Notes: generated by a model from the letters alone, not told the origin. Counted from the first letter of the stretch, positions 43,818-57,917 are shown. The stretch: DNA of 64,000 bases from Trogon surrucura (GCA_020746105.1 CM036658.1:9222689-9286688), one strand, 5' to 3'. Numbers and translations are program-made.

Positions 43818-44422
43818 TGTTTGTCTTAACTTTGCTGAAATTCCCCACAAAGAAACTTCAAGGTTACTGTTCTCAAGCTTGCACCACTGGTAAGCCATGG
43901 GACTCAAGTGGACCACTGACAAGTCCTAAACAACAACTTCAGGGCCCAGCTCATCACTGATAAAGCAGCCCTCTTGCAAGCACAAAGCCCAATGATATGC
44001 AAGCCCAACAGTGTGCAGTCATACTACATCTGCAAAAAAATGGGCCCTCCAGAAATCTACACATGCTCCACCAACAGGGGTGATGCTGGGAGTGGCGAAG
44101 ATCGCTCCTGACGACCCTCATACACATGCGATAAACAGGAGGAGGGTAGGCAAAGCAGCTCTTGGGACACTATATAATGCCACTGTGAACAACCACTCTG
44201 GAGATCTTCCCTACTGAATCAAAACAGACGGACCTGCGAGACAACGCTGGGTCTGTGGTGGTAGCTATACTTCTTGCTATTCTAAACGTTTTACTGCTTC
44301 GCTTTTCCTTTTCCTTATCTTTCTTTCCTGTCACTCTCTGGTGGTTGTTAGTCAATAAAAGGTTTTGCTTCTGTGACATCTGACACCGTCTGTGTCTTAA
44401 CTTCACCTCTCGGATCAAAACA
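43818..44422 (+). mobile_element. Candidate solo LTR with TATA and poly-A signal
   Basis: Begins near TGTTTGTCTTAAC and shows a promoter-like CACTATATAATGCC (TATA at about 44170). About 185 bp later comes an R-region-like CAATAAAAGG (AATAAA at 44354). It ends near CTCTCGGATCAAAACA. Layout and spacing fit an LTR. I could not match it to a named family or find a target duplication. Confidence 0.5.
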
Positions 44423-44950
44423 AATCACCTTGACTCTAACCTTGATCAGGAATAAGCCAGTCAAGACGAGGAGCTCTCAAACTTGGACTCACGCTTGAGA
44501 GAGGTTGGTGAGAGTATTTCTACTTGCCGCTAGAAAAAGGACAATCAAGGAAGTGAATGTCTAGCAGTAGATCTTTTTCTTACACAAAGTTTGTCCTGCA
44601 CTGATAAACATCACTACATATAATTTTGAAGCTGTTGCAGAAAAAAAGCAGAAGTGTTTTTTCAGAACAGTCTTTTAACAAGAAGACAATGTTTCGTGAA
44701 TGTGGAGACATTCCTCCAGAATAACATACAGAATATTACTAGTAATTTCTTTCTTCCAGTTGAGAGGACTTCCAGATGCTGTTTTTTGCTTCTCACCCTG
44801 AACAAATGGTCTTTGTGTTTGAGGAAAGGTCTCAGAGATTTTTTTTAATTTTGCTGGAAAAAAAAAGTAATTATTACAGAAGTAATCAGAAAGGTGACAA
44901 AATTAATGTAATTTATGAAGGATATAATGAATTTTCTTTTATCTAAGAAT
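44423..44950. other. Unassigned non-coding DNA
   Basis: AT-rich, nothing recognised. Confidence 0.5.
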
Positions 44951-45178
44951 GGAATCATAGAATCATAGAATCATAGAATGTTAGGGATTGGAAGGGACCT
45001 CGAAAGATCATCAAGTCCAATCCCCCTACCAGAGCAGGAATGCCTAGATTATGCCACACAGGAACGTGTCCAGGCAGGTCTTGAATGTCTCCAGAAAAGG
45101 AGACTCCACAACCTCTCTGGGCAGCCTGTTCCAGTGTTCCGTCACCCTCTTCATGAAAAAGGGAACAAAAATTATTTC
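44951..45178 (-). mobile_element. CR1 LINE 3' end
   Basis: Clean octamer tail (ATCATAGAATCATAGAATC) followed by 'TTAGGGATTGGAAGGGACCT', 'CATCAAGTCCAATCCCC' and the end of ORF2 ('CAACCTCTCTGGGCAGCCTG'). 5'-truncated at about 45178. Confidence 0.9.
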
Positions 45179-46094
45179 TCATGATGAGCAGACTAAGTTC
45201 TTTGACATTAATTCTCCCCAGCAAGCAGTTAAGACCTGAAAAAAATCATATGGAGAAAAGCATTTCCCTTCTTGGTTTATTTGCCACCACCAACCTATTG
45301 CAGCATCCTATTTACCAGTAGGTTTTTATTGTGATGTAATTTTGATTTTTGTTTTGAGCTTTTATTGTTTTAAGCTTTTGGAACCTAGAGTATTTCCCCA
45401 CCTCTCCCTCCAAGCCCTAGAGACTGGCTGGCTAGGTTCAGGGACCTTACCTCTGTGCATGAGAATAAGATCTAACATCCTGCAAGCACCAGGACAGGGA
45501 TGCCTCCTCCTCAGAGATTCACCACTGTCTTTGTTGTTTCTAGCTCAAAGGAACATCATCTTGAACTGTAACCTTAGAGATGGTGCATTGTTGTTATTCT
45601 CGAGGAGAAGTGGTAAGAAATTGAACAAGCACTGCAACAAGGTACTGAAGTGGGTTTAGTAGAACAGGGGAGCTAGAAAATCTTAAACTTTACTTTACCT
45701 TGTAGTACCAATGAGCCCAGTGTGTTTAAGAAAATTCTTGCTGTTACACATAGTTCAGTCAACAAATATTGCACTCCGTCACAAAATGAATTCTGTCATA
45801 GTTTTGTCAACAGCAGAGAAATTTGCAAAGATTATTTGCCTGTGGAACGACCTTAAGTGTTACTATATCTGTATGTATAGTACAAACACAACATCTCCAG
45901 CTGTGAATAAAATATTGGCAAAAGGCAGATACAGTTAATGAGTTACTGGAGGTACACGTGTATTAAGATAGGGAGTCCCCTGAGGATTTTAATGTTTCCC
46001 ATCCTTTCAAAAGACTTATTTTCCTGTGTGCACAAGACAGGTGTCATTTCTGCCAACCAGAACAACCTGCTCTACTTGCAAAACTACAAAATTA
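45179..46094. other. Unassigned non-coding DNA
   Basis: No recognised gene or repeat. Confidence 0.5.
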
Positions 46095-46745
46095 GAGAGA
46101 AAATCAATCAATCATGACTAGGCTTCACGAACGAAGATATGGAAAGGGCTCTCCCCACACTTGCTACAAGCACTCTGATGGCTAAAATGTCCGATACTGG
46201 ATAGGCGAGTCCGGTTGCAAAAGGCACAGCAGAAAGTCTCCTTAGGCAATATTGGTGAGGCACGGTTCTTTCTGCGTTGTCTTTTCTCCTCGAGACTAGT
46301 TCTATGTGTGTTCTCAAAGGAGGCAGCAGCGTTATGGATGGTGTGTCTCCACGTCTCCCGACTGGAGGCCAGAGTGGACCACTGATGATAGTCAATACGG
46401 TCAAAACTGAGGTATTGTTTCAGAGAGTCCTTGTATCTCCTCTTTGGGGCTCCTCTGTTGCAGCAGTGAGTTCACCACAGAGCACAACCTTAGGGAGGTG
46501 GGGATCCTCTATCCTGGAGACGTGCCCTGCCCAGCGCAGTTGCATCCTCAGCAGCACGACCTCAGTACTGGTGACCCCTGCTTGTTCAAGGACAGTAACG
46601 TTAGTCATGTAGTCAGTCCAGTGGATGTTTAGGATTTTATGGAGGCAGCGCTGATGGAAGCGTTCGAGGAGTCGCAGGTGGTGGCGGTAGATGACCCATG
46701 ATTCGGACCCATATAAAAGAATAGACAGTACAATGGCTCTGTAGA
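46095..46745 (-). mobile_element. Non-CR1 LINE (RTE-like) ORF2 C-terminus and 3' tail
   Basis: The minus strand encodes the conserved post-RT region found in RTE-type vertebrate LINEs. First comes 'SILLYGSESWVIYRHH', 'LERFHQRCLHKILNI', 'VLEQAGVTSTEVVLLRMQL' and 'RWAGHVSRIEDPHLPK'. After one frame change near 46447-46460 it continues with 'RRYKDSLKQYL', 'HQWSTLASSRETWRHTI', 'ASFENTHRTSLEEKRQRRKN' and a Cys-His finger ('CAFCNRTRLS', 'IGHFSHQSAC'). The natural stop TAG is at 46118-46120. A short ATTGATTG-like tail follows. Only one frame disruption is evident, so it is not very old. The 5' part of the element is missing. Confidence 0.8.
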
Positions 46746-49700
46746 GAGAAAATAAGTAAATAAAAATACACCTGGAAAAAAAATCTTTTAAAATGTAAAT
46801 TTACAAATAGATAGCTCTGATTTTTGTGTCCTTGTAGAAACTACAAAATAGAGTTTAAGCGATAGATCTCTTCCTTTTTGAAGTTCGAAGAGACACATTT
46901 TTCATTTCACTGGATTTCAGATCAATCTCTAGAGCAGGAAAATTCTTCTGCCGCAAGCTCTCCTTTTCCAACTGACAAACAAGTGCAAACTTATGACCAC
47001 CACAGCAACTGGTAAGCACAATTTGTGTAATGGCTAGATGGATACACAGGCCAAGTTCTTGAAGAAAACATCCGCAACATTGGATACTGTTGTAGATAAG
47101 CCTACCAATATGGAAAATCAAAATTTTCTCTTTTACTCCTCAATATCCATCACATCATCCCAAAAAAGTGCATTTCTATGATGTATCTATATGGGTACCA
47201 CAAGTAAGAGCAGCTCTCTCATCTAGTCCTGGTGCTAGCCTGACTGTCTTCTACTTGATACGTTTGTTTAAGAATAACTACCACCACCAATAATATCAAT
47301 ACTAATGCTAATGCTAATATGATTCTTGCATCTTTTTTCTGTCTGCTGTCAAATATGCATAAATATCACAGCAGAAATGAACTTTGGTGGGAGAAACCCA
47401 CAAAAGGCGACACTGCAGTGTTGAGCACAGTAATTGCAAGCCAACCTCTCTGAGAACTGTCATGTCATGAGATGGGCACATTCTCCCAAATGTCTAGCAA
47501 TGTACCAGAACATGCAATAACACTAGGTCTTTTTCACATGCAAGAAAAAGCTATTTAGCCTGTTGATGCCTGATATCATTTAATCTTCTTTAAAAATACA
47601 AAGGATCTGACAGGATACTAAATTTCATAAAAAATTCAGGTGCCCTGTTATTTGCTTGTAATGCTTTAAGCACATGAGGTTGTGGTTCATCTTACTAGTA
47701 TTAGCTATTGCAATGGTGACTACCTTGACAAGTTTTAAAGATTATGGTAGGATATAAGCTTCTCTAGCTTTGTTATTTTGCCCGTCTGCCACAAAATGAA
47801 GCATCCTGCTTAATAATAACCTGCCAAATTACGCAGCTTCTCATTTTTCTAGTTCACTTCAATGACAATTCTGCTGCTGTGGCAGGGAGCCTATCTGCTG
47901 CTTACTTAAGCAGAAAAGGATAGAATATGTTTTGGTCTCTTCCTATCCTCGGGTTTAAATATGAAAATAATTTGTAAAATTTTTACCATTAGTTTAAAAA
48001 ACTTTTAAAAGATTATCATGTGAGTTAATGGAATTACTGAAATATTTCAAACTGGATTCAAAATTCTTATTTATTTGTATGACAGCAGCAATTCTGAGCT
48101 CTGGAAATTGGCCTGGACCCATTGTAGAAAACACAGAATCGACAGGTAGTCTGACTTCAAGCGTGTCCGCGACTTTCATTGTACCCAATCATCCCATCTC
48201 ATGGTTAATTCAAGAGCAATGAAACACAGTCTTTCATTATTTCATGACTGCGTTTCCACCCTATGAATTTTGACAAAGTGCTTGTCTTTATCTTGTGCCG
48301 TTTTCTGTCCTGTGAAGCCACAGTGTCCTTTCCCAGGAAATGGGATGCTTTTCTCCAGTAGAAACAATGGTGTGAACTGCTCCAGCCTCCCCAGACATAT
48401 TCTCTGTCCCTGCAGTGAGGTAGATTAGATGTTTTTGCTCAGACAAGAGTCCTGTGTGGTAAATTATTGGTTTTAACACCTAAGGCAAAGAATTCTAACA
48501 TCTCATTTTTGTATTCCTCCTCTTCAACACTCATCCTTCTTCTGACTGAAATTTTTGCAGTAGCAGAACATGGTGTACTTTTAGGAGGTCATGGCTGTGG
48601 AGGAAGAAGTGATCTCTTTAAAGTAGCCATGGGTAATATTTCAGAGGGTTCTGAATGTTACTGACAAAACCTTGGCCTGGCCTCCATGCCCTGTGCAGAA
48701 GTGGCAGAAGGAGAGTGCAGATGACTGGATTGATGTATGTATCGTGACTTGTGTGGCTGCGGAGAGAGGTTGCTGTGTTCTGAACTGAATGGAGAGTTTC
48801 AGCCTGCCAGGCTGCATTCCTCGATGCCAGGCACTGCTAGAATCAAGTCTGAAGCTGAAATTAAAATTAAAAGGATTAAAAGGCTTATATACATGTGATA
48901 CGCCATAAGCCATTACCGTTTCATGTGATATGTACAGGTCTAAACACTCATTTTACTGGTGCTGCAAAAATAGCGGTAATGGAAAAAACAGTACCAAAAC
49001 TGTCCTTTGTTACTTCTGTCCTTTGTCCTTCACTTTCTTTATTAGGGCAAACTACTCTTTTCCTCGAGCTATTGAGATAAAAGACCTCTTTTTTTTATGG
49101 GAGTTTTATGTCTCAGAACACTCTTTCTTGTATCTGGCCCACTGTTTTGATTTTTTGTAAAGCAAAGCATGCTCACAGTCATAGGATGTCTGTAAGACTT
49201 CCTAATGTTTCATGAGTTTGGGGTATAAATGAGACTCCATTTTGAACTACAGATGTTTCCGAAATTAACACCTTCTGGGTGTGTTCCTCGTTCAGTCACA
49301 CCCACACAATGGGAAAACTCTTAGCTGCACTGTTAGAAAGATTTTATTTGTCCTTTTTCACTACCAGAATAAGTGGCATTGCATGACGTGATTGATCTGA
49401 GACACATTACAATTAAAGCTGTCAGGAAAGTGTAATTTTTATTCTTAAAAAAGAAAAAGGTCATTTTAAAATGAACAACAGCAAAAAAGCAGTAATAAAC
49501 AATAACAACAAAAATGCAGAAAATATCTGAAGTTTTTCTTTCTTTTCCTTTTTTTTTACTTGATCCTTGGCAAGTAAAAGGGATATTGGATCTTCAATGA
49601 AAAAGCAGAAGCAAATAATTATGACAGAAATTCAATAAAATAAAATAAAAATTTTCCCTTAAAAATCATCAAAATTCTACCTACTATCTCGTACATCCAA

Positions 49701-51282
49701 AAAATTCTTGGGAGAGGCAATAGTACGTGTCAAGACAGAGGATACCTCCAAAAATAGTCTCCTGTATCTGTTCGCTCCCATAATAAATAGGCACAAGCTT
49801 CAGTAGAGTATAACTACTTTTTCAGGGCAACATTTTGAACTAAAGGTGTTCTTGAGTTATTATAAATGAGAAATTGCTTTATTTCATTCACATGAACAAT
49901 GTCTTAAGGGTGAATGGATTTCACTGTGAATGCCAGACTCGTCAAGACCTCACAGGAGTCAGAAAGATATTCCTTACACCAGCACATTTTTGTTTGCATA
50001 CATCTTACCTTTCTATTTTTTCTTTTCAGGCAGAAACCTTTAAAAACATTCAAAAAAATATTTTCCCATAAGTTGTGGCAGGGGCAAGGTGCAAGAATGA
50101 TTTTCTTGCAAATGACATTTTCAGAGTAATCTCCTTCTGTTGTGTGGTTTGGGTTTTTTGTGTGTGTTAAGCTTCTTTTCTTATTCCATGCTGCTGTTTA
50201 ACCATACAGTGTACTCAGCAGCCCTATCTTTCCTAAAATGAAGGGAAAGATAGGGACATTTATCAATACCTCACATAGTAATGAGTTCTTGGCAAACATG
50301 AGCAGTGAATGATAGCTTTAGGAAAATTTTCTATTTTCTTTACGCCCATGTTTCTCCACTTCTGCTTTTTATTTTCATTTTATGAAGACAACAATTTTTG
50401 CATTCCTGTTCTGGGTATACTTGAGAGAAATATGAATGATGAACTTTTCCCATGTCTGTTGCCCAACCTTATCTGCTAAATGAAGGCTGCTTCTTTACGT
50501 GCCCGTAGCATCTACATTTGGATGTGGTACTTCTGGCCATGCACAACCCTTGTCTCCAGAGTAACACAGTTTAGAGTTATGACTGAGGGCCAAATGATCA
50601 CCACCAGGTCTGTTAACCACAGCAGCTTAAAACAGAATGCAGAACAGGCGGCATGAAAAACCTGCATGCCTTTTGCTCCAAAGGAGCAACAACCTCATGC
50701 ACTGTTGATGTTACGGTGTGACCAACGTGTTGCTGGTCTCCCTGAAATAGCTGTGAGTCTGGGTAGAATGTATCTTGCCCAGATCAGAAAGGGATTAATT
50801 CCTTTTACCTCCATTTTTCCCTTGACTATATCATTGATTCACAAAGTTGCAGAGGAACAGGATAATGCTTATAAGGCCTGGTCCAAAGCTGCTGAAGCAC
50901 ATTCATTCATTTCACTGGATTTGGTTAGATCTTCACCACACTCCAGTGTCCTAAGGTAGGTGGGGAAGATATGAAGATCTAGGTGTACGTTGACAGACTG
51001 TGTCCCTTTTGACTTCATTGTGAGAGGCAGAAACTACTCACATCCTTTCTGTGTCCGTCAGTAGAGATTAATTTGTGAAATTGCCATTATTCAATTTAAT
51101 CCTTACATGACACAGTTTCCCCCACTTGTTTTTAAATAATACTTTAACATTATTAGGATAGAAAGGGGGCAGGCCATCTAATGCAAAAACCGATCCAAAG
51201 GCGTTACCAGAAGGGCTCAGTATTTTCTATGAAAATTTCTTGTGATGTGTGTTTGGTCCCCATCCCTGTTCGGTCCCCAGAT
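46746..51282. other. Unassigned non-coding DNA
   Basis: About 4.5 kb, AT-rich, no recognised repeat or exon. Confidence 0.5.
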
Positions 51283-51389
51283 GTTGTTGCCTGATCTAGT
51301 TGAGAGGCGTCCCTGCCCGTGACAGGGAGGTTGGATTGAAATGATCTCTAAAGTCCCTTCCAGCCTAGGCAACTCTATGATTCTATGAA
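51283..51389 (+). mobile_element. CR1 3' tip
   Basis: 'GACAGGGAGGTTGGATTGAA', 'TCCCTTCCAGCCTAGGCAAC' and tail TCTATGATTCTATGAA. Confidence 0.9.
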
Positions 51390-54300
51390 TAGAGAAATGC
51401 ATGCAATAGGGAAAAGATTATTTTCTTCCCAGCATTCCTCAGGTACAAAATTTAGATCATAGGAGATGTATGCTTTATGTTTTGCATTTTGTTGCTTTAT
51501 TTTGCTGGCATTATAGGAAATTTGCTCCTCCACAAGTAAAAAAAAAGATGTTACATTTTGTTGGTTTTTTTTTTTTTTGTCAGCTCCCAAAACTCTGTAA
51601 GATTTACCCAAGATTTGTCTCTCACCAGCTGCTATTGACACAAGTTTTTCAGTGGAGATCTCGTTGACAACTGGAGTACCCTTTGTCTTTACTTGTCCTG
51701 TGAATGTATCACTGAGCAGAAAGAAAGAGTTATCTTGACATGTGGAAGAAAACATCAGAGTTCATACGTTCTGTTTCAGCTGTATGCAACTTTACAAGAG
51801 TAATGTAAGTAAAACCCAGCAATAAATCATTGTCATTCATGGCATTCCTGTCACTTATTAAAATAGGTGCACTCGCTGGGCCTCCTGGGGGTTTCTGAGA
51901 AAGGCACATTTTCCTGCAGCCAATTTTTCAAGCACAACTATATGTGAGATCCATAAGAAGTAGAGTGTGACAAATCAACCTCTGAGAGGCAAATTTATGT
52001 ATGAACACATCTGTGAGACCAGCCTTTCCAGAGGTATGGATGTATTTTGTCTTCGAATAGACATACAGAAAGAATGCATTGACTAAAGAAGTCTGTGAAG
52101 ACTCACACAGGCATGCAATCCAGTTATGAAGCATGAAAAGAAATGTGCAGGCTTAAACATTCAGTCTTCATTTGGTATAATCTGTTGTCATAGTCTTCCC
52201 CATGGGGACCTCACCAACAGACAAGACTCCCAGTGATATACAAGAGCCCTTCCACTTCTTTTTCCGTACATGTTCATAAGAATTGGAGACGAAACTACAG
52301 CTGTGTCAGCAGCAAGTTGGGAACAACTCACTGGGATAAGGGCAGGATCCTGGACAAGAAAGGACGACTTCTTTCACTTGCAGTGCCAACTGCTGCTGCT
52401 GAGAAAGGTTTAGTGAGTTGTGAGCACTGCTCAGACAGAAAATTATTGTTTTCCCAATACTCAGTGGAAACAGAGCTTGTGCTAGATTGTGTGGTGGCTT
52501 TCCACAAGCCGGAAAACCACACAGGAGCACAGACAAGAGAAGCTTCTACACACAAAGTTAGAGACTGAGGGTGTGATACTTGACTTTTGAAATCTGCTGG
52601 GGAAAAAGTTGTATTCTTGTCATATGGGCAAAGATTGGAAGCTTTGTGTAAACTTCCAAATATTTGACCAAATATACTGGGGCAAAAAGATCTCTGAACT
52701 AGATAAACAGAAATACAGGGGAAAAGTAATTAGAAGGATATTGCTAAAATAATACAGTAGTATGACTTGGGAAACTGGGGAAAAAATATAAATGTTTAGA
52801 TTGATTTTTTCTTTCTTCCTTTTGACATTTTAGTTTTTTCTCCTCTATGAACTAAAAGGTCAGACTTTATAAAGCACTGTCCTAAAAGTTTTGCCTGAAA
52901 TTATTGCCTGTCTCTAGTCACATACCTGTTTGATAGTGTATCACTTCTAATTGCACTGACACATGTATTCCTCCACCTTAATCTTTAGGATGTGGGAAAA
53001 GAGGACAGGCATTTCCCGTAATGCCTGAGCATCAGTCTGTCTTTGTTGGTGCAATGTTTTCTGCAAATTGTTTGGCATATTTAGATGCAGCAGCTGTCCC
53101 TCTGTTGCTTCTTGCCCAGCTCATAATCCCTCTACCATGGGACACAGTGAAGATCTACATGTTAAACAGTGTCTGTGAATCACCATGTAGGTTGAACAGG
53201 ACATGAAGTTTTCACTGTTTTTCAGGACTTGTTATTGCAGCAACTAAGTGTGAATCAAAAGTCATTATAGACATGGAGCTATAACAGAGGTTGTTAAGAT
53301 CAACTTTGTGTGATTTAGAATAAACTATTTCAGGCTGAGCATGGATCGTAGCTGTGAAAAATCTGAACGTTCACAGAGGCTATCTGACTTGCTGAAATTC
53401 AAATAGAAATTCAAGTGGGATGTGTACAGTTTTGATGTCTGAAAAATAGAATGGAAATAATAAATTATTCCTGACGTTTATGAAAAAAAAAACAGAAAAA
53501 AATACACTTCTACACAATGTCTTATTTTCTGTTTTTATTAATTAAAAGAACAATTTTGAATATTGTGTATTTTTCTGTCTATTTGTTCAGGGTCCTTCTT
53601 TTGGGTTTGGATTTCACTAGGACTATTGTACTGCTAACAGCTCTACCAGTTAATAAATTTACACCATAGTTTTCATCATGAAATGTAACTTCTAGTTGCT
53701 TAAAAATAGGGACCCTTTTGTTCTGGCAATTTCTTCATTGTCTACACTTAGGCTATATACTCAGACTTGGGATTGCCATTGCTGTTTAGTCTTCTTGTCA
53801 GAAATATCTGTGAAATGCACTGGTTAGATGTTCATTTCCACTTGAATTCTGCTACGGGAAGGTACAGTAATGGTCTACTGCCATCAGCTCTCTACTTTGT
53901 TGTCGGTGACTGTGAGTAACTTTTATTGTCATGTTTTCAAGACATTAATAAGTGAGACAGATTTTTTTAGTGTTTTCCTTGTAAAAAGCAAGAACATTGT
54001 ATATCAAACTGTACTATTAGCAAAAAAATGCATCTGTGTAGAAGAAAACAAGAGTTTTCTAGATTTTCATGAACCTTTTTCTTTTTTTTTTTGGTTGTTT
54101 TATTGAACTCCAAAACTTGTACACTGGTTGTCTGAAAAAAAAAAAAAGGTCTTATGGAAAGCATTTGTAGTGATCATGGAATTATCAAATCTTAACTCAC
54201 AGAGCACAAATTCAGTAGGTCTTCAAATTCTCAGAGGCTGATTTTGTATGTTGTAATGATATCATTTTGGTGTAGGGATTGCACGTAATCTACTACTTAA

Positions 54301-55311
54301 AGTAAAATAGATATGGTGTGCAATGCAGCGTATGGCATAATTTGTTTCATATTTCACCCTTAAACTTTATTTACTGTACTGTTTTATCTCCTCACAGAAC
54401 CATTTATTAATAAGTATGGTTAAAAACAGTTTCCAGTTCCTACTCTGTTAGTTGTAAGTGAATATTTAGACATTATTTTTCTGATCACAAGACTGATATA
54501 TAAATGGAATAACAAATTTGTAAATAATAAAGAACAATAGTCAACTAAACTACAGAAAGACATCACAGGTGTAAGCACAGAAAATTCACGTAACTGAAGC
54601 AGAAGCACAAACAGAAATAAGCCTTGAGCAGTCAAACAGCTGATACTAAAGAATGCAACAGGAAAAACCATTTTTTCAACATAACTATTTGAAATATTGA
54701 TCAAAATGCTAAACACTATTTGAAATTCCAAGTGTGTTCTATGGAAACCAAACTGCTGATTTGTTGTGATTTCTACATTTCAGGAAAAAATGACGACAGT
54801 GCAGTTATGCTTTGTTTATTTCAGAACAAGACATCAGATCCTGTGGAAAGGCTACTTTTTTAGTTGTTGTTGGCAATAACATTATACCATATTGGTATTC
54901 TTTCCATCAGCTGGATTCCAGGGTACTTTTAGTAATGTCGCTTACAGATGCCAGTCAAAACACTGAGGACAGTCCAAAAAATTAAGGATTTTTAAAGTGT
55001 TGTATTTTAAAAAATATTTTTAGATGTTTTATATGTTGAAGGTGAGTATTAACTTTTTTGACTTTTGTAGCATTTTGGCCACTGACTTCAAGAAGGGTTA
55101 AAATGTCACTGCAACCATTCAAACACTGTCCTTGGTTGTAATCTTGACCATGAAAAATGAACTTGCAGCAGAGAGCCAGTCCTTTCAGGGACAGACTGTC
55201 CATTAATTCAGGATATATATCACCTTCTTTACTGGCAGTTAAGGATGTTCCTTCATTTTTCTGTCACATAGGACCTTTGTCTAATTCAAGCACTCTTGCC
55301 TGTTATGGGCA
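51390..55311. other. Unassigned non-coding DNA
   Basis: No recognised feature; poly-T runs at about 51567-51580 and 54083-54094. Confidence 0.5.
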
Positions 55312-56005
55312 TCCACAGAATCACAAAATCACACAGAATCACAGAACGTTAGGGGCTGGAAGGGACCTCAAAAGGTCATCTAGTCCAGCCCCCTGCCAGA
55401 GCAGGATCACCTACAGTAGATCGCACAGGAACGTGCCCAGGCAGGTTTTGAATGTCTCCAGAGAAGGACACTCCACAACCTCTCTGGGCAGCCTGTGCCA
55501 GTGCTCTGTCACCCTCACTGTGAAAAAGGTTTTTCTCATATGTTTATGGAACTTTCTATGTTCCAACTTGCACCCATTGCCCCTTGTCCTGTCAATGGAC
55601 AACACTGAAAAGAGCCTGGCTCTGTCCTCCTGACACTCCCCCTTGACATATTTGTAAACATTAATGAGGTCATCCCCCAGCCTTCCCTTCTCCAAGCTAA
55701 AGAGACCCAGCTCCTTCAGCCTTTCCTCATAAAGGAGATGTTCCACTCCCTCCATCATCTTTGTGGCTCTGCGCTGGACTCTCTCCAGCAGTTCCCTGTC
55801 TCTCAAGCTGAGGGGCCCAGAACTGGACACAATATTCCAGATGTGGCCTCACCAGGGCAGAGTAGGGGCCAGGAGGACCTCTCTTGACCTGCTTGCTACT
55901 CCCTTTCTAATACACCCCAGGATGCCATTGGCCTTCTAGAACACCCAGGTCCCTTTCTCCTATGATTCTCTCCAGCAGTTCAGTCCCCAACCTATACTGG
56001 CACTG
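55312..56005 (-). mobile_element. CR1 LINE, ORF2 C-terminus and 3' end
   Basis: Tail ATCACACAGAATCACAGAAC, then 'TTAGGGGCTGGAAGGGACCT'. The minus strand is open at 55411-55830 through '[20 protein letters not shown]', '[19 protein letters not shown]' and '[20 protein letters not shown]'. Decays after 55830 and is truncated near 56005. Confidence 0.95.
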
Positions 56006-57777
56006 ATATTCACATTTTGCTGCTTTGTAGTGTGGTGTGGAACCACCCTTGTCTTCGTGTTTTGCTGGTCATTCAACTCTCACTTTTTCTTCCCAGGGAC
56101 AAAATATGAGAATACATCATCTTGGTCACCCAAAATTTCCTGTATACAGATTATGGAAGTATCAAGTCCTTATCCACATGCCTCTGCTACCTACATTTCA
56201 ACTTTTGGTCCTGGAAGGTAGAAAACCTGAAACAGGGTAGGTCATAGATTAGTTAGTTCAGGGCTTATAAATGTCTTAATGCAAAAACAGAATGTGGATT
56301 AAAATTGTTAGTTTCCAGAGTAACAGTGTGACTGTTCCATCTACAAAAAAACAGCCACGAACACCTGAGGGTTTTGTGTCCTCAGATATTTGGCTTCTGT
56401 AAACTTGGAAAGCCTAGCAACAGTCTTCTGGCCATACCAACCCTTCATGGTGTGCCTCTGTATACGTACAGACATGTATTTACACAGATGGGTTTTGTTT
56501 AAGTCTCACTAGTCTTTTCCTTTTAAAAACAGATTTTCAGATGATGTAAAGAAATAAGTGGAACTGCACCAATTAACACCACCAAAACCCAATGCCTTTC
56601 TACTAAAATACAGAATAATGCCGCCCTCAGTTTTTCTTCTTTCCTGTTTATTACTGGGCAGAAGTATCTTTAGATGTTTATTACGACAGTCTCTTCTGAT
56701 GCTTATTATTGCAGAAGTCTCTTTAGATGATATACTTTGCTTTTACAGGATTCAAGTGTGCCAGAAAAATACTGTTAGGGATGGAGAAAACATTCTATCC
56801 ATTCACCTATTACATCCATTCATGTACCCATGCGTGTGTGCACCCACCCATCCAACTGTCCACCCACTCAGTCATTCACCCAGTAGCTTATTTTCAGGTG
56901 TCCAGTTGTGAATTTGTTTTCTCAGAAGTGGCTTACCTTTATCAAGCCAAAAGAAGAGTCAGTTAAATCAATCAACAAAACTTGCATTTTGCACTGAATG
57001 AGCCATTGTGCTCCTGCTTATTGGTATCCTCATAGACCAGTAGTAAACATGACTTGTTTGCCACACAAGTGTCATGCCTGTGACATGGTGACACTATAAA
57101 TGTATCATAATACATATTGTGAGAGGTACGATGTGAGGTCTGGTTACACAGAACAAGACGCAGGGACACTGCATCATCCCTAACCAGCCGTGTCTCCCAA
57201 AGGATGACAGATCTGTGTGAACATTCGCTCTGGTTTGTTACAGAGACTTGTGAGATCATGAGCCAGGAATGTCACTGCACTGACAGTGACATCTGCCTCA
57301 GGAGGGATGGCATGCCATGCTTGGAAAGCAGGCAGGTAGAGCAGAACTTTTGCTATGTGACATCAGTCTTAGACACAGTGTGAGACCATCAGTATCTAAT
57401 TTTATGACCAATTAAGGTAAGCATTTCTTCTTGTATGTCTCTGAGTTGCCTCAATTTTTAGAAGCTGCTTTTTTTTTTTTACCAGGCTTCTTGGCTTTGG
57501 CCACAGTCTTTCCTCATTGTCTAACCCTGTGTTTACTACTGTCGTGGCTGTTGTCACATCTTGATATTTCTGCACCCTTGGTAGCCAGGACTTCTGCCGG
57601 CTAAGCTGATTTCTGTCTCTCTAAATGGTTTCGTGCAGGGTGGGTTTCCAGATTTCATTTATGAGGCTGCGTTTACAACTGTTTGGTAAACACCGGTAGG
57701 TTTTCTGGCAAACGTATTTTGTCACTGAAACTGTACTTGCCAGTTGCTCTTCCTGCTTGCATCATGAAGTAAGATAG
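56006..57777. other. Unassigned non-coding DNA with a degenerate CCAT/CACC stretch
   Basis: 56808-56882 is rich in CATC/CACC units (CACCCACCCATCC). No gene recognised. Confidence 0.5.
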
Positions 57778-57917
57778 TATGGATTTCAAGGCCAGCCTGG
57801 ACAGAGATTTGAGCAATCTGGTATAGTGGAATGTATCCCTGGCCATGGCAGGGAGGTTGGAATTAGATGATCTTTAAGGTTCCTTCCAACCCAAACAATT
57901 CTATGATTCTATGACTT
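57778..57917 (+). mobile_element. CR1 3' tip
   Basis: 'AAGGCCAGCCTGGACAGAGA', 'GGCAGGGAGGTTGGAATTAG', 'TTCCTTCCAACCCAAACAAT' and tail TCTATGATTCTATGAC. A clean CR1 terminus. Confidence 0.95.

Noticed and set aside
52233-52568. 111-codon + strand frame with an overlapping minus-strand frame
   Set aside because: No recognisable domain; overlapping frames on both strands point to chance.
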